The notes under the pieces: generated by a model | The model's database searches: none | What the model was told of the DNA's origin: nothing | The model's input: only the letters and a program-made list of their open reading frames with translations | Made by a program: the position numbers and the translations under genes | Origin: Rattus norvegicus | Lineage: Eukaryota > Chordata > Mammalia > Rodentia > Muridae | Reading direction: 5' to 3' | Assembly: GCF_036323735.1 (NCBI RefSeq) | Contig: NC_086029.1 | Location: 10,029,816 to 10,093,815 of the forward strand | DNA: 64,000 nucleotides | In this document: in pieces, positions 11,396 to 24,300 of the stretch | How the letters are laid out: each line of letters opens with the position of its first letter | How positions within the stretch are numbered: position 1 is the first letter of the stretch

Positions 11396-11764
11396 GAATT
11401 CGGTTAGTTCTCAATAGGCCGCAGTAGTAATAAGTGGACTGTTCGGGATATAGAAAAATTTTCACGAATGGAATCAAAATTTCTAGGCGAATTCAGTGAG
11501 TTCCCAATGGGACATGCATGTATGAGTTTGCTTTTCAATATCGAGCAACATTTTAAGGAACGGAATCAAGTATCATGGTGAATTGAGTAGGTTCCCAGTA
11601 GGATTCGCATGTAATAAGCTTGTTATTCAAGATAGAGCAACGTTTTAACGAACTGAAACACTGTTTCTTTGTGAATTCAGTTAGTTCCTAGTAGCCTGCT
11701 CTTGTAATATGTGTACTTTTAAAGATTTATAAAAATTTGGTGAGCCGAATCTGAGTAACATGGT
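11396..11764 (+). repeat. Lineage-tag monomer with shared 1-bp deletion (369 bp), 12 copies
   Basis: This monomer combines GTTCTCAATAGG in A, GACATGCATG in B, GGAATCAAG (one C lost) at the end of B and CCCAGTAGG in C. The combination occurs at 11396, 14725, 16574, 18793, 20272, 22861, 26190, 28039, 30258, 31737, 33956 and 39505 and nowhere else that I see. It follows a monomer with ACTGATTCTTTG and TAGCTTTCTC, and most copies precede a type-Q monomer with CCTATAGG and TTTCCTCTTC. It thus tags one ancestral module that spread over about 28 kb. Confidence 0.9.
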
Positions 11765-13244
11765 GAATTCGGTTAGTTCCCTATAGGCCGCAGTAGTAAT
11801 AAGTGGACTGTTCGGGATATAGAAAAATTTTCACGAATGGAATCAAAATTTCTAGGAGAATTCTGTGAGTTCCCAATGGAACATGCTTGTAAGAGTTTCC
11901 TCTTCAATATCGAGCAACATTTTAAGGAACGGATTCCAAGTATCATGGTGAATTGAGTAGGTTCCCAATAGGATTCGCATGTAATAAGCTTGTTATTCAA
12001 GATAGAGCAACGTTTTAACGAACTGAAACACTGTTTCTTTGTGAATTCAGTTAGTTCCTAGTAGCCTGCTCTTGTAATATGTGTACTTTTAAAGATTTAT
12101 AAAAATTTGGTGAGCCGATTCTGAGTAACATGGTGAATTCGGTTAGTTCCCAATAGGCCGCAGTAGTAATAAGTGGACTGTTCGGGATATAGAAAAATTT
12201 TCACGAATGGAATCAAAATTTCTAGTCGAATTCAGTGAGTTCCCAATGGGACATGCTTGTATGAGTTTGCTTTTCAATATTGAGCAACATTTTAAGGAAC
12301 GGAATCCAATTATCATGGTGAATTGAGTAGGTTCCCAATAGGATTCGCGTGTAATAAGCTTGTTATTCAAGATAGAGCAACGTTTTAACGAACTGAAACA
12401 CTGTTTCTTTGTGAATTCAGTTAGTTCCTAGTAGCCTGCTCTTGTAATATGTGTACTTTTAAAGATTTATAAAAATTTGGTGAGCCGAATCTGAGTAACA
12501 TGGTGAATTCGGTTAGTTCCCAATAGGCCGCAGTAGTAATAAGTGGACTGTTCGGGATATAGAAAAATTTTCACGAATGGAATCAAAATTTCTAGGAGAA
12601 TTCTGTGAGTTCCCAATGGAACATTCTTGTAAGAGTTTCTTCTTCAATATCGAGCAACATTTTAAGGAACGGATTCCAAGTATCATGGTGAATTGAGTAG
12701 GTTCCCAATAGGATTCGCATGTAATAAGCTTGTTATTCAAGATAGAGCAACGTTTTAACGAACTGAAACACTGTTTCTTTGTGAATTCAGTTAGTTCCTA
12801 GTAGCCTGCTCTTGTAATATGTGTACTTTTAAAGATTTATAAAAATTTGGTGAGCCGAATCTGAGTAACATGGTGAATTCGGTTAGTTCCCAATAGGCCG
12901 CAGTAGTAATAAGTGGACTGTTCGGGATATAGAAAAATTTTCACGAATGGAATCAAAATTTCTAGGCGAATTCAGTGAGTTTCCAATGGGACATGCTTGT
13001 ATGAGTTTGCTTTTCAATATCGAGCAACATTTTAAGGAACGGAATCCAAGTGTCATGGTGAATTGAGTAGGTTCAAAATAGGATTCGCATGTAATAAGCT
13101 TGTTATTCAAGATAGAGCAACGTTTTAACGAACTGAAACACTGTTTCTTAGTGAATTCAGTTAGTTCCTAGTAGCCTGCTCTTGTAATATGTGTACTTTT
13201 AAAGATTTATAAAAATTTGGTGAGCCGAATCTGAGTAACATGGT

Positions 13245-14354
13245 GAATTCGGTTAGTTCCCAATAGGCCGCAGTAGTAATAAGTGGACTGTTCGGGATAT
13301 AGAAAAATTTTCACGAATGGAATCAAAATTTCTAGGCGAATTCAGTGAGTTGCCAATGGGACATGCTTGTATGAGTTTGCTTTTCAATATCGAGCAACAT
13401 TTTAAGGAACGGAATCCAAGTATCATGGTGAATTGAGTAGGTTCCCAATAGGATTCGCGTGTAATAAGCTTGTTATTCAAGATAGAGCAACATATTAACG
13501 AACTGAAACACTGTTTCTTTGTGAATTCAGTTAGTTCCTAGTAGCCTGCTCTTGTAATATGTGTACTTTTAAAGATTTATAAAAATTTGGTGAGCCGAAT
13601 CTGAGTAACATGGTGAATTCAGTTAGTTCCCAATAGGCCGCAGTAGTAATAAGTGGACTGTTCGGGATATAGAAAAATTTTCACGAATGGAATCCAAATT
13701 TCTAGGCGAATTCAGTGAGTTCCCAATGGGACATGGTTGTATGAGTTTGCTTTTCAATATCGAGCAACATTTTAAGGAACGGAATCCAAGTATCATGGTG
13801 AATTGAGTAGGTTCCCAATAGGATTCGCATGTAATAAGCTTGTTATTCAAGATAGAGCAACGTTTTAACGAACTGAAACACTGTTTCTTTGTGAATTCAG
13901 TTAGTTCCTAGTAGCCTGCTCTTGTAATATGTGTACTTTTAAAGATTTATAAAAATTTGTTGAGCCGAATCTGAGTAAACTGGTGAATTCGGTTAGTTCC
14001 CAATAGGCCGCAGTAGTAATAAGTGGACTGTTCGGGATATAGAAAAATTTTAACGAATGGAATCAAAATTTCTAGGCGAATTCAGTGAGTTCCCAATGGG
14101 ACATGCTTGTATGAGTTTGCTTTTCAATATCGAGCAACATTTTAAGGAACGGAATCCAAGTATCATGGTGAATTGAGTAGGTTCCCAATAGGATTCGCGT
14201 GTGATAAGCTTGTTATTCAAGATAGAGCAACGTTTTAACGAACTGAAACACTGTTTCTTTGTGAATTCAGTTAGTTCCTAGTAGCCTGCTCTTGTAATAT
14301 ATGTACTTTTAAAGATTTATAAAAATTTGGTGAGCCGAATCTGAGTAACATGGT
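13245..14354 (+). repeat. Three-monomer module (GAGTTGCC / CATGGTTG / AAACTGG)
   Basis: Three consecutive monomers with distinctive marks: 13245 has GAGTTGCCAATGG and AACATATTAAC; 13615 has GAATTCAGTTAG at its start, GGAATCCAAAT and ACATGGTTG; 13985 begins after TTTGTTGAGCC and GAGTAAACTGG and has TTTAACGAATGG. The whole trio recurs at 9546 and 24710. Parts of it recur at 21381 (last two), 35805 and 41354 (first two), and, more decayed, at 49121 to 49859. Copies at 36175 and 41724 share GTTCACAATAGG. It is a second lineage tag, distinct from the 1-bp-deletion module. Confidence 0.82.
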
Positions 14355-17300
14355 GAATTCGGTTAGTTCCCAATAGGCCGCAGTAGTAATAAGTGGACTG
14401 TTCGGGATATAGAAAAATTTTCACGAATGGAATCAAAATTTCTAGGCGAATTCAGTGAGTTCCCAATGGGACATGCTTGTATGAGTTTGCTTTTCAATAT
14501 CGAGCAACATTTTAAGGAACGGAATCCCAGTATCATGGTGAATTGAGTAGGTTCCCAATAGGATTCGCATGTAATAAGCTTGTTATTCAAGATAGAGCAA
14601 AGTTTTAACGAACTGAAACACTGATTCTTTGTGAATTCAGTTAGTTCCTAGTAGCTTTCTCTTGTAATATGTGTACTTTTAAAGATTTATAAAAATTTGG
14701 TGAGCCGAATCTGAGTAACATGGTGAATTCGGTTAGTTCTCAATAGGCCGCAGTAGTAATAAGTGGACTGTTCGGGATATAGAAAAATTTTCACGAATGG
14801 AATCAAAATTTCTAGGCGAATTCAGTGAGTTCCCAATGGGACATGCATGTATGAGTTTGCTTTTCAATATCGAGCAACATTTTAAGGAACGGAATCAAGT
14901 ATCATGGTGAATTGAGTAGGTTCCCAGTAGGATTCGCATGTAATAAGCTTGTTATTCAAGATAGAGCAACGTTTTAACGAACTGAAACACTGTTTCTTTG
15001 TGAATTCAGTTAGTTCCTTGTAGCCTGCTCTTGTAATATGTGTACTTTTAAAGATTTATAAAAATTTGGTGAGCCGAATCTGAGTAACATGGTGAATTCG
15101 GTTAGTTCCCTATAGGCCGCAGTAGTAATAAGTGGACTGTTCGGGATATAGAAAAATTTTCACGAATGGAATCAAAATTTCTAGGAGAATTCTGTGAGTT
15201 CCCAATGGAACATGCTTGTAAGAGTTTCCTCTTCAATATCGAGCAACATTTTAAGGAACGGATTCCAAGTATCATGGTGAATTGAGTAGGTTCCCAATAG
15301 GATTCGCATGTAATAAGCTTGTTATTCAAGATAGAGCAACGTTTTAACGAACTGAAACACTGTTTCTTTGTGAATTCAGTTAGTTCCTAGTAGCCTGCTC
15401 TTGTAATATGTGTACTTTTAAAGATTTATAAAAATTTGGTGAGCCGATTCTGAGTAACATGGTGAATTCGGTTAGTTCCCAATAGGCCGCAGTAGTAATA
15501 AGTGGACTGTTCGGGATATAGAAAAATTTTCACGAATGGAATCAAAATTTCTAGTCGAATTCAGTGAGTTCCCAATGGGACATGCTTGTATGAGTTTGCT
15601 TTTCAATATTGAGCAACATTTTAAGGAACGGAATCCAATTATCATGGTGAATTGAGTAGGTTCCCAATAGGATTCGCGTGTAATAAGCTTGTTATTCAAG
15701 ATAGAGCAACGTTTTAACGAACTGAAACACTGTTTCTTTGTGAATTCAGTTAGTTCCTAGTAGCCTGCTCTTGTAATATGTGTACTTTTAAAGATTTATA
15801 AAAATTTGGTGAGCCGATTCTGAGTAACATGGTGAATTCGGTTAGTTCCCAGTAGGCCGCAGTAGTAATAAGTGGACTGTTCGGGATATAGAAAATTTTT
15901 CACGAATTGAATCAAAATTTCTAGGAGAATTCTGTGAGTTCCCAATGGAACATGCTTGTAAGAGTTTGCTCTTCAATATCGAGCAACATTTTAAGGAACG
16001 GATTCCAAGTATCATGGTGAATTGAGTAGGTTCCCAATAGGATTCGCATGTAATAAGCTTGTTATTCAAGATAGAGCAACGTTTTAACGAACTGAAACAC
16101 TGTTTCTTTGTGAATTCAGTTAGTTCCTAGTAGCCTGCTCTTGTAATATGTGTACTTTTAAAGATTTATAAAAATTTGGTGAGCCGAATCTGAGTAACAT
16201 GGTGAATTCGGTTAGTTCCCAATAGGCCGCAGTAGTAATAAGTGGACTGTTCGGGATATAGAAAAATTTTCACGAATGGAATCAAAATTTCTAGGCGAAT
16301 TCAGTGAGTTCCCAATGGGACATGCTTGTATGAGTTTGCTTTTCAATATCGAGCAACATTTTAAGGAACGGAATCCCAGTATCATGGTGAATTGAGTAGG
16401 TTCCCAATAGGATTCGCATGTAATAAGCTTGTTATTCAAGATAGAGCAACGTTTTAACGAACTGAAACACTGATTCTTTGTGAATTCAGTTAGTTCCTAG
16501 TAGCTTTCTCTTGTAATATGTGTACTTTTAAAGATTTATAAAAATTTGGTGAGCCGAATCTGAGTAACATGGTGAATTCGGTTAGTTCTCAATAGGCCGC
16601 AGTAGTAATAAGTGGACTGTTCGGGATATAGAAAAATTATCACGAATGGAATCAAAATTTCTAGGCGAATTCAGTGAGTTCCCAATGGGACATGCATGTA
16701 TGAGTTTGCTTTTCAATATCGAGCAACATTTTAAGGAACGGAATCAAGTATCATGGTGAATTGAGTAGTTTCCCAGTAGGATTCGCATGTAATAAGCTTG
16801 TTATTCAAGATAGAGCAACGTTTTAACGAACTGAAACACTGTTTCTTTGTGAATTCAGTTAGTTCCTAGTAGCCTGCTCTTGTAATATGTGTACTTTTAA
16901 AGATTTATAAAAATTTGGTGAGCCGAATCTGAGTAACATGGTGAATTCGGTTAGTTCCCTATAGGCCGCAGTAGTAATAAGTGGACTGTTCGGGATATAG
17001 AAAAATTTTCACGAATGGAATCAAAATTTCTAGGAGAATTCTGTGAGTTCCCAATGGAACATGCTTGTAAGAGTTTCCTCTTCAATATCGAGCAACATTT
17101 TAAGGAACGGATTCCAAGTATCATGGTGAATTGAGTAGGTTCCCAATAGGATTCGCATGTAATAAGCTTGTTATTCAAGATAGAGCAACGTTTTAACGAA
17201 CTGAAACACTGTTTCTTTGTGAATTCAGTTAGTTCCTAGTAGCCTGCTCTTGTAATATGTGTACTTTTAAAGATTTATAAAAATTTGGTGAGCCGATTCT

Positions 17301-17682
17301 GAGTAACATGGTGAATTCGGTTAGTTCCCATTAGGCCGCAGTAGTAATAAGTGGACTGTTCGGGATATAGAAAAATTTTCACGAATGGAATCAAAATTTC
17401 TAGTCGAATTCAGTGAGTTCCCAATGGGACATGCTTGTATGAGTTTGCTTTTCAATATTGAGCAACATTTTAAGGAACGGAATCCAATTATCATGGTGAA
17501 TTGAGTAGGTTCCCAATAGGATTCGCGTGTAATAAGCTTGTTATTCAAGATAGAGCAACGTTTTAACGAACTGAAACACTGTTTCTTTGTGAATTCAGTT
17601 AGTTCCTAGTAGCCTGCTCTTGTAATATGTGTACTTTTAAAGATTTATAAAAATTTGGTGAGCCGATTCTGAGTAACATGGT

Positions 17683-19161
17683 GAATTCGGTTAGTTCCCA
17701 ATAGGCCGCAGTAGTAATAAGTGGACTGTTCGGGATATAGAAAAATTTTCACGAATGGAATCAAAATTTCTAGGAGAATTCTGTGAGTTCCCAATGGAAC
17801 ATGCTTGTAAGAGTTTGCTCTTCAATATCGAGCAACATTTTAAGGAACGGAATCCAAGTATCATGGTGAATTGAGTAGGTTCCCAATAGGATTCGCATGT
17901 AATAAGCTTGTTATTCAAGATAGAGCAACGTTTTAACGAACTGAAACACTGTTTCTTTGTGAATTCAGTTAGTTCCTAGTAGCCTGCTCTTGTAATATGT
18001 GTACTTTTAAAGATTTATAAAAATTTGGTGAGCCGATTCTGAGTAACATGGTGAATTCGGTTAGTTCCCAATAGGCCGCAGTAGTAATAAGTGGACTGTT
18101 CGGGATATAGAAAAATTTTCACGAATGGAATCAAAATTTCTAGTCGAATTCAGTGAGTTCCCAATGGGACATGCTTGTATGAGTTTGCTTTTCAATATCG
18201 AGCAACATTATAAGGAACGGAATCCAAGTATCATGGTGAATTGAGTAGGTTCCCAATAGGATTCGCGTGTAATAAGCTTGTTATTCAAGATAGAGCAACG
18301 TTTTAACGAACTGAAACACTGTTTCTTTGTGAATTCAGTTAGTTCCTAGTAGCCTGCTCTTGTAATATATGTACTTTTAAAGATTTATAAAAATTTGGTG
18401 AGCCGAATCTGAGTAACATGGTGAATTCGGTTAGTTCCCAATAGGCCGCAGTAGTAATAAGTGGACTGTTCGGGATATAGAAAAATTTTCACGAATGGAA
18501 TCAAAATTTCTAGGCGAATTCAGTGAGTTCCCAATGGGACATGCTTGTATGAGTTTGCTTTTCAATATCGAGCAACATTTTAAGGAACGGAATCCCAGTA
18601 TCATGGTGAATTGAGTAGGTTCCCAATAGGATTCGCATGTAATAAGCTTGTTATTCAAGATAGAGCAACGTTTTAACGAACTGAAACACTGATTCTTTGT
18701 GAATTCAGTTAGTTCCTAGTAGCTTTCTCTTGTAATATGTGTACTTTTAAAGATTTATAAAAATTTGGTGAGCCGAATCTGAGTAACATGGTGAATTCGG
18801 TTAGTTCTCAATAGGCCGCAGTAGTAATAAGTGGACTGTTCGGGATATAGAAAAATTTTCACGAATGGAATCAAAATTTCTAGGCGAATTCAGTGAGTTC
18901 CCAATGGGACATGCATGTATGAGTTTGCTTTTCAATATCGAGCAACATTTTAAGGAACGGAATCAAGTATCATGGTGAATTGAGTAGGTTCCCAGTAGGA
19001 TTCGCATGTAATAAGCTTGTTATTCAAGATAGAGCAACGTTTTAACGAACTGAAACACTGTTTCTTTGTGAATTCAGTTAGTTCCTAGTAGCCTGCTCTT
19101 GTAATATGTGTACTTTTAAAGATTTATAAAAATTTGGTGAGCCGATTCTGAGTAACATGGT
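17683..19161 (+). repeat. Four-monomer repeat, copy 1 (1479 bp)
   Basis: Monomers 17683, 18053, 18423 and 18793 recur in the same order at 19162, 19532, 19902 and 20272, offset 1479 bp (4 x 370 minus the 1-bp deletion). Marks include the hybrid type-Q monomer with GGAATCC, ACATTATAAGG in the second, ATATATGTAC between second and third, and the deletion tag in the fourth. One difference noted is G17757 versus T19236. The same pair of 4-mers sits in the second 11.5-kb copy at 29148 and 30627. Confidence 0.88.
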
Positions 19162-20640
19162 GAATTCGGTTAGTTCCCAATAGGCCGCAGTAGTAATAAG
19201 TGGACTGTTCGGGATATAGAAAAATTTTCACGAATTGAATCAAAATTTCTAGGAGAATTCTGTGAGTTCCCAATGGAACATGCTTGTAAGAGTTTGCTCT
19301 TCAATATCGAGCAACATTTTAAGGAACGGAATCCAAGTATCATGGTGAATTGAGTAGGTTCCCAATAGGATTCGCATGTAATAAGCTTGTTATTCAAGAT
19401 AGAGCAACGTTTTAACGAACTGAAACACTGTTTCTTTGTGAATTCAGTTAGTTCCTAGTAGCCTGCTCTTGTAATATGTGTACTTTTAAAGATTTATAAA
19501 AATTTGGTGAGCCGATTCTGAGTAACATGGTGAATTCGGTTAGTTCCCAATAGGCCGCAGTAGTAATAAGTGGACTGTTCGGGATATAGAAAAATTTTCA
19601 CGAATGGAATCAAAATTTCTAGTCGAATTCAGTGAGTTCCCAATGGGACATGCTTGTATGAGTTTGCTTTTCAATATCGAGCAACATTATAAGGAACGGA
19701 ATCCAAGTATCATGGTGAATTGAGTAGGTTCCCAATAGGATTCGCGTGTAATAAGCTTGTTATTCAAGATAGAGCAACGTTTTAACGAACTGAAACACTG
19801 TTTCTTTGTGAATTCAGTTAGTTCCTAGTAGCCTGCTCTTGTAATATATGTACTTTTAAAGATTTATAAAAATTTGGTGAGCCGAATCTGAGTAACATGG
19901 TGAATTCGGTTAGTTCCCAATAGGCCGCAGTAGTAATAAGTGGACTGTTCGGGATATAGAAAAATTTTCACGAATGGAATCAAAATTTCTAGGCGAATTC
20001 AGTGAGTTCCCAATGGGACATGCTTGTATGAGTTTGCTTTTCAATATCGAGCAACATTTTAAGGAACGGAATCCCAGTATCATGGTGAATTGAGTAGGTT
20101 CCCAATAGGATTCGCATGTAATAAGCTTGTTATTCAAGATAGAGCAACGTTTTAACGAACTGAAACACTGATTCTTTGTGAATTCAGTTAGTTCCTAGTA
20201 GCTTTCTCTTGTAATATGTGTACTTTTAAAGATTTATAAAAATTTGGTGAGCCGAATCTGAGTAACATGGTGAATTCGGTTAGTTCTCAATAGGCCGCAG
20301 TAGTAATAAGTGGACTGTTCGGGATATAGAAAAATTTTCACGAATGGAATCAAAATTTCTAGGCGAATTCAGTGAGTTCCCAATGGGACATGCATGTATG
20401 AGTTTGCTTTTCAATATCGAGCAACATTTTAAGGAACGGAATCAAGTATCATGGTGAATTGAGTAGGTTCCCAGTAGGATTCGCATGTAATAAGCTTGTT
20501 ATTCAAGATAGAGCAACGTTTTAACGAACTGAAACACTGTTTCTTTGTGAATTCAGTTAGTTCCTAGTAGCCTGCTCTTGTAATATGTGTACTTTTAAAG
20601 ATTTATAAAAATTTGGTGAGCCGAATCTGAGTAACATGGT
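19162..20640 (+). repeat. Four-monomer repeat, copy 2 (1479 bp)
   Basis: Tandem partner of the preceding 4-mer. The third occurrence of the phase begins differently (20641 is a TTTCCTCTTC-type Q monomer), which bounds the duplication. A further two-monomer stretch of this kind, 38395-39134, links to 39135 in the same way as 30627 links to 31367. Confidence 0.88.
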
Positions 20641-21387
20641 GAATTCGGTTAGTTCCCTATAGGCCGCAGTAGTAATAAGTGGACTGTTCGGGATATAGAA
20701 AAATTTTCACGAATGGAATCAAAATTTCTAGGAGAATTCTGTGAGTTCCCAATGGAACATGCTTGTAAGAGTTTCCTCTTCAATATCGAGCAACATTTTA
20801 AGGAACGGATTCCAAGTATCATGGTGAATTGAGTAGGTTCCCAATAGGATTCGCATGTAATAAGCTTGTTATTCAAGATAGAGCAACGTTTTAACGAACT
20901 GAAACACTGTTTCTTTGTGAATTCAGTTAGTTCCTAGTAGCCTGCTCTTGTAATATGTGTACTTTTAAAGATTTATAAAAATTTGGTGAGCCGATTCTGA
21001 GTAACATGGTGAATTCGGTTAGTTCCCAATAGGCCGCAGTAGTAATAAGTGGACTGTTCGGGATATAGAAAAATTTTCACGAATGGAATCAAAATTTCTA
21101 GTCGAATTCAGTGAGTTCCCAATGGGACATGCTTGTATGAGTTTGCTTTTCAATATTGAGCTACATTTTAAGGAACGGAATCCAATTATCATGGTGAATT
21201 GAGTAGGTTCCCAATAGGATTCGCGTGTAATAAGCTTGTTATTCAAGATAGAGCAACGTTTTAACGAACTGAAACACTGTTTCTTTGTGAATTCAGTTAG
21301 TTCCTAGTAGCCTGCTCTTGTAATATGTGTACTTTTAAAGATTTATAAAAATTTGGTGAGCCGATTCTGAGTAACATGGTGAATTCG

Positions 21388-24300
21388 GTTAGTTCCCAAT
21401 AGGCCGCAGTAGTAATAAGTGGACTGTTCGGGATATAGAAAAATTTTCACGAATGGAATCCAAATTTCTAGGCGAATTCAGTGAGTTCCCAATGGGACAT
21501 GGTTGTATGAGTTTGCTTTTCAATATCGAGCAACATTTTAAGGAACGGAATCCAAGTATCATGGTGAATTGAGTAGGTTCCCAATAGGATTCGCATGTAA
21601 TAAGCTTGTTATTCAAGATAGAGCAACGTTTTAACGAACTGAAAAACTGTTTCTTTGTGAATTCAGTTAGTTCCTAGTAGCCTGCTCTTGTAATATGTGT
21701 ACTTTTAAAGATTTATAAAAATTTGTTGAGCCGAATCTGAGTAAACTGGTGAATTCGGTTAGTTCCCAATAGGCCGCAGTAGTAATAAGTGGACTGTTCG
21801 GGATATAGAAAAATTTTAACGAATGGAATCATAATTTCTAGGCGAATTCAGTGAGTTCCCAATGGGACATGCTTGTATGAGTTTGCTTTTCAATATCAAG
21901 CAACATTTTAAGGAACGGAATCCAAGTATCATGGTGAATTGAGTAGGTTCCCAATAGGATTCGCATGTAATAAGCTTGTTATTCAAGATAGAGCAACGTT
22001 TTAACGAACTGAAACACTGTTTCTTTGTGAATTCAGTTAGTTCCTAGTAGCCTGCTCTTGTAATATGTGTACTTTTAAAGATTTATAAAAATTTGGTGAG
22101 CCGATTCTGAGTAACATGGTGAATTCGGTTAGTTCCCAATAGGCCGCAGTAGTAATAAGTGGACTGTTCGGGATATAGAAAAATTTTCACGAATGGAATC
22201 AAAATTTCTAGTCGAATTCAGTGAGTTCCCAATGGGACATGCTTGTATGAGTTTGCTTTTCAATATCGAGCAACATTTTAAGGAACGGAATCCAAGTATC
22301 ATGGTGAATTGAGTAGGTTCCCAATAGGATTCGCGTGTAATAAGCTTGTTATTCAAGATAGAGCAACGTTTTAACGAACTGAAACACTGTTTCTTTGTGA
22401 ATTCAGTTAGTTCCTAGTAGCCTGCTCTTGTAATATATGTACTTTTAAAGATTTATAAAAATTTGGTGAGCCGAATCTGAGTAACATGGTGAATTCGGTT
22501 AGTTCCCAATAGGCCGCAGTAGTAATAAGTCGACTGTTCGGGATATAGAAAAATTTTCACGAATGGAATCAAAATTTCTAGGCGAATTCAGTGAGTTCCC
22601 AATGGGACATGCTTGTATGAGTTTGCTTTTCAATATCGAGCAACATTTTAAGGAACGGAATCCCAGTATCATGGTGAATTGAGTAGGTTCCCAATAGGAT
22701 TCGCATGTAATAAGCTTGTTATTCAAGATAGAGCAACGTTTTAACGAACTGAAACACTGATTCTTTGTGAATTCAGTTAGTTCCTAGTAGCTTTCTCTTG
22801 TAATATGTGTACTTTTAAAGATTTATAAAAATTTGGTGAGCCGAATCTGAGTAACATGGTGAATTCGGTTAGTTCTCAATAGGCCGCAGTAGTAATAAGT
22901 GGACTGTTCGGGATATAGAAAAATTTTCACGAATGGAATCAAAATTTCTAGGCGAATTCAGTGAGTTCCCAATGGGACATGCATGTATGAGTTTGCTTTT
23001 CAATATCGAGCAACATTTTAAGGAACGGAATCAAGTATCATGGTGAATTGAGTAGGTTCCCAGTAGGATTCGCATGTAATAAGCTTGTTATTCAAGATAG
23101 AGCAACGTTTTAACGAACTGAAACACTGTTTCTTTGTGAATTCAGTTAGTTCCTAGTAGCCTGCTCTTGTAATATGTGTACTTTTAAAGATTTATAAAAA
23201 TTTGGTGAGCCGAATCTGAGTAACATGGTGAATTCGGTTAGTTCCCTATAGGCCGCAGTAGTAATAAGTGGACTGTTCGGGATATAGAAAAATTTTCACG
23301 AATGGAATCAAAATTTCTAGGAGAATTCTGTGAGTTCCCAATGGAACATGCTTGTAAGAGTTTCCTCTTCAATATCGAGCAACATTTTAAGGAACGGATT
23401 CCAAGTATCATGGTGAATTGAGTAGGTTCCCAATAGGATTCGCATGTAATAAGCTTGTTATTCAAGATAGAGCAACGTTTTAACGAACTGAAACACTGTT
23501 TCTTTGTGAATTCAGTTAGTTCCTAGTAGCCTGCTCTTGTAATATGTGTACTTTTAAAGATTTATAAAAATTTGGTGAGCCGATTCTGAGTAACATGGTG
23601 AATTCGGTTAGTTCCCAATAGGCCGCAGTAGTAATAAGTGGACTGTTCGGGATATAGAAAAATTTTCACGAATGGAATCAAAATTTCTAGTCGAATTCAG
23701 TGAGTTCCCAATGGGACATGCTTGTATGAGTTTGCTTTTCAATATTGAGCAACATTTTAAGGAACGGAATCCCAGTATCATGGTGAATTGAGTAGGTTCC
23801 CAATAGGATTCGCGTGTAATAAGCTTGTTATTCAAGATAGAGCAACGTTTTAACGAACTGAAACACTGTTTCTTTGTGAATTCAGTTAGTTCCTAGTAGC
23901 CTGCTCTTGTAATATGTGTACTTTTAAAGATTTATAAAAATTTGGTGAGCCGAATCTGAGTAACATGGTGAATTCGGTTAGTTCCCAATAGGCCGCAGTA
24001 GTAATAAGTGGACTGTTCGGGATATAGAAAAATTTTCACGAATGGAATCAAAATTTCTAGGAGAATTCTGTGAGTTCCCAATGGAACATTCTTGTAAGAG
24101 TTTCTTCTTCAATATCGAGCAACATTTTAAGGAACGGATTCCAAGTATCATGGTGAATTGAGTAGGTTCCCAATAGGATTCGCATGTAATAAGCTTGTTA
24201 TTCAAGATAGAGCAACGTTTTAACGAACTGAAACACTGTTTCTTTGTGAATTCAGTTAGTTCCTAGTAGCCTGCTCTTGTAATATGTGTACTTTTAAAGA

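Larger units (their letters stand above)
9923..21387 (+). repeat. 31-monomer segmental duplication, copy 1 (11,465 bp)
   Basis: Every position I compared in this block recurs 11,465 bp downstream. The length equals 31 x 370 minus 5, because five of the monomers (11396, 14725, 16574, 18793, 20272) carry the same 1-bp deletion. Monomer starts run 9916, 10286, 10656, 11026, 11396, 11765 and onward to 21011. I found about nine substitutions and no indel between the copies, for example A10367/T21832, A12308/C23773, T12310/G23775, T15019/A26484, T15715/C27180, G16210/A27675, T16711/C28176, G18570/T30035 and T19236/G30701. Rare shared marks include TTATCACG (16639), GTAGTTTCCC (16767), CCCATTAGG (17328) and GTGTGATAAGC (14201). 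Confidence 0.92.
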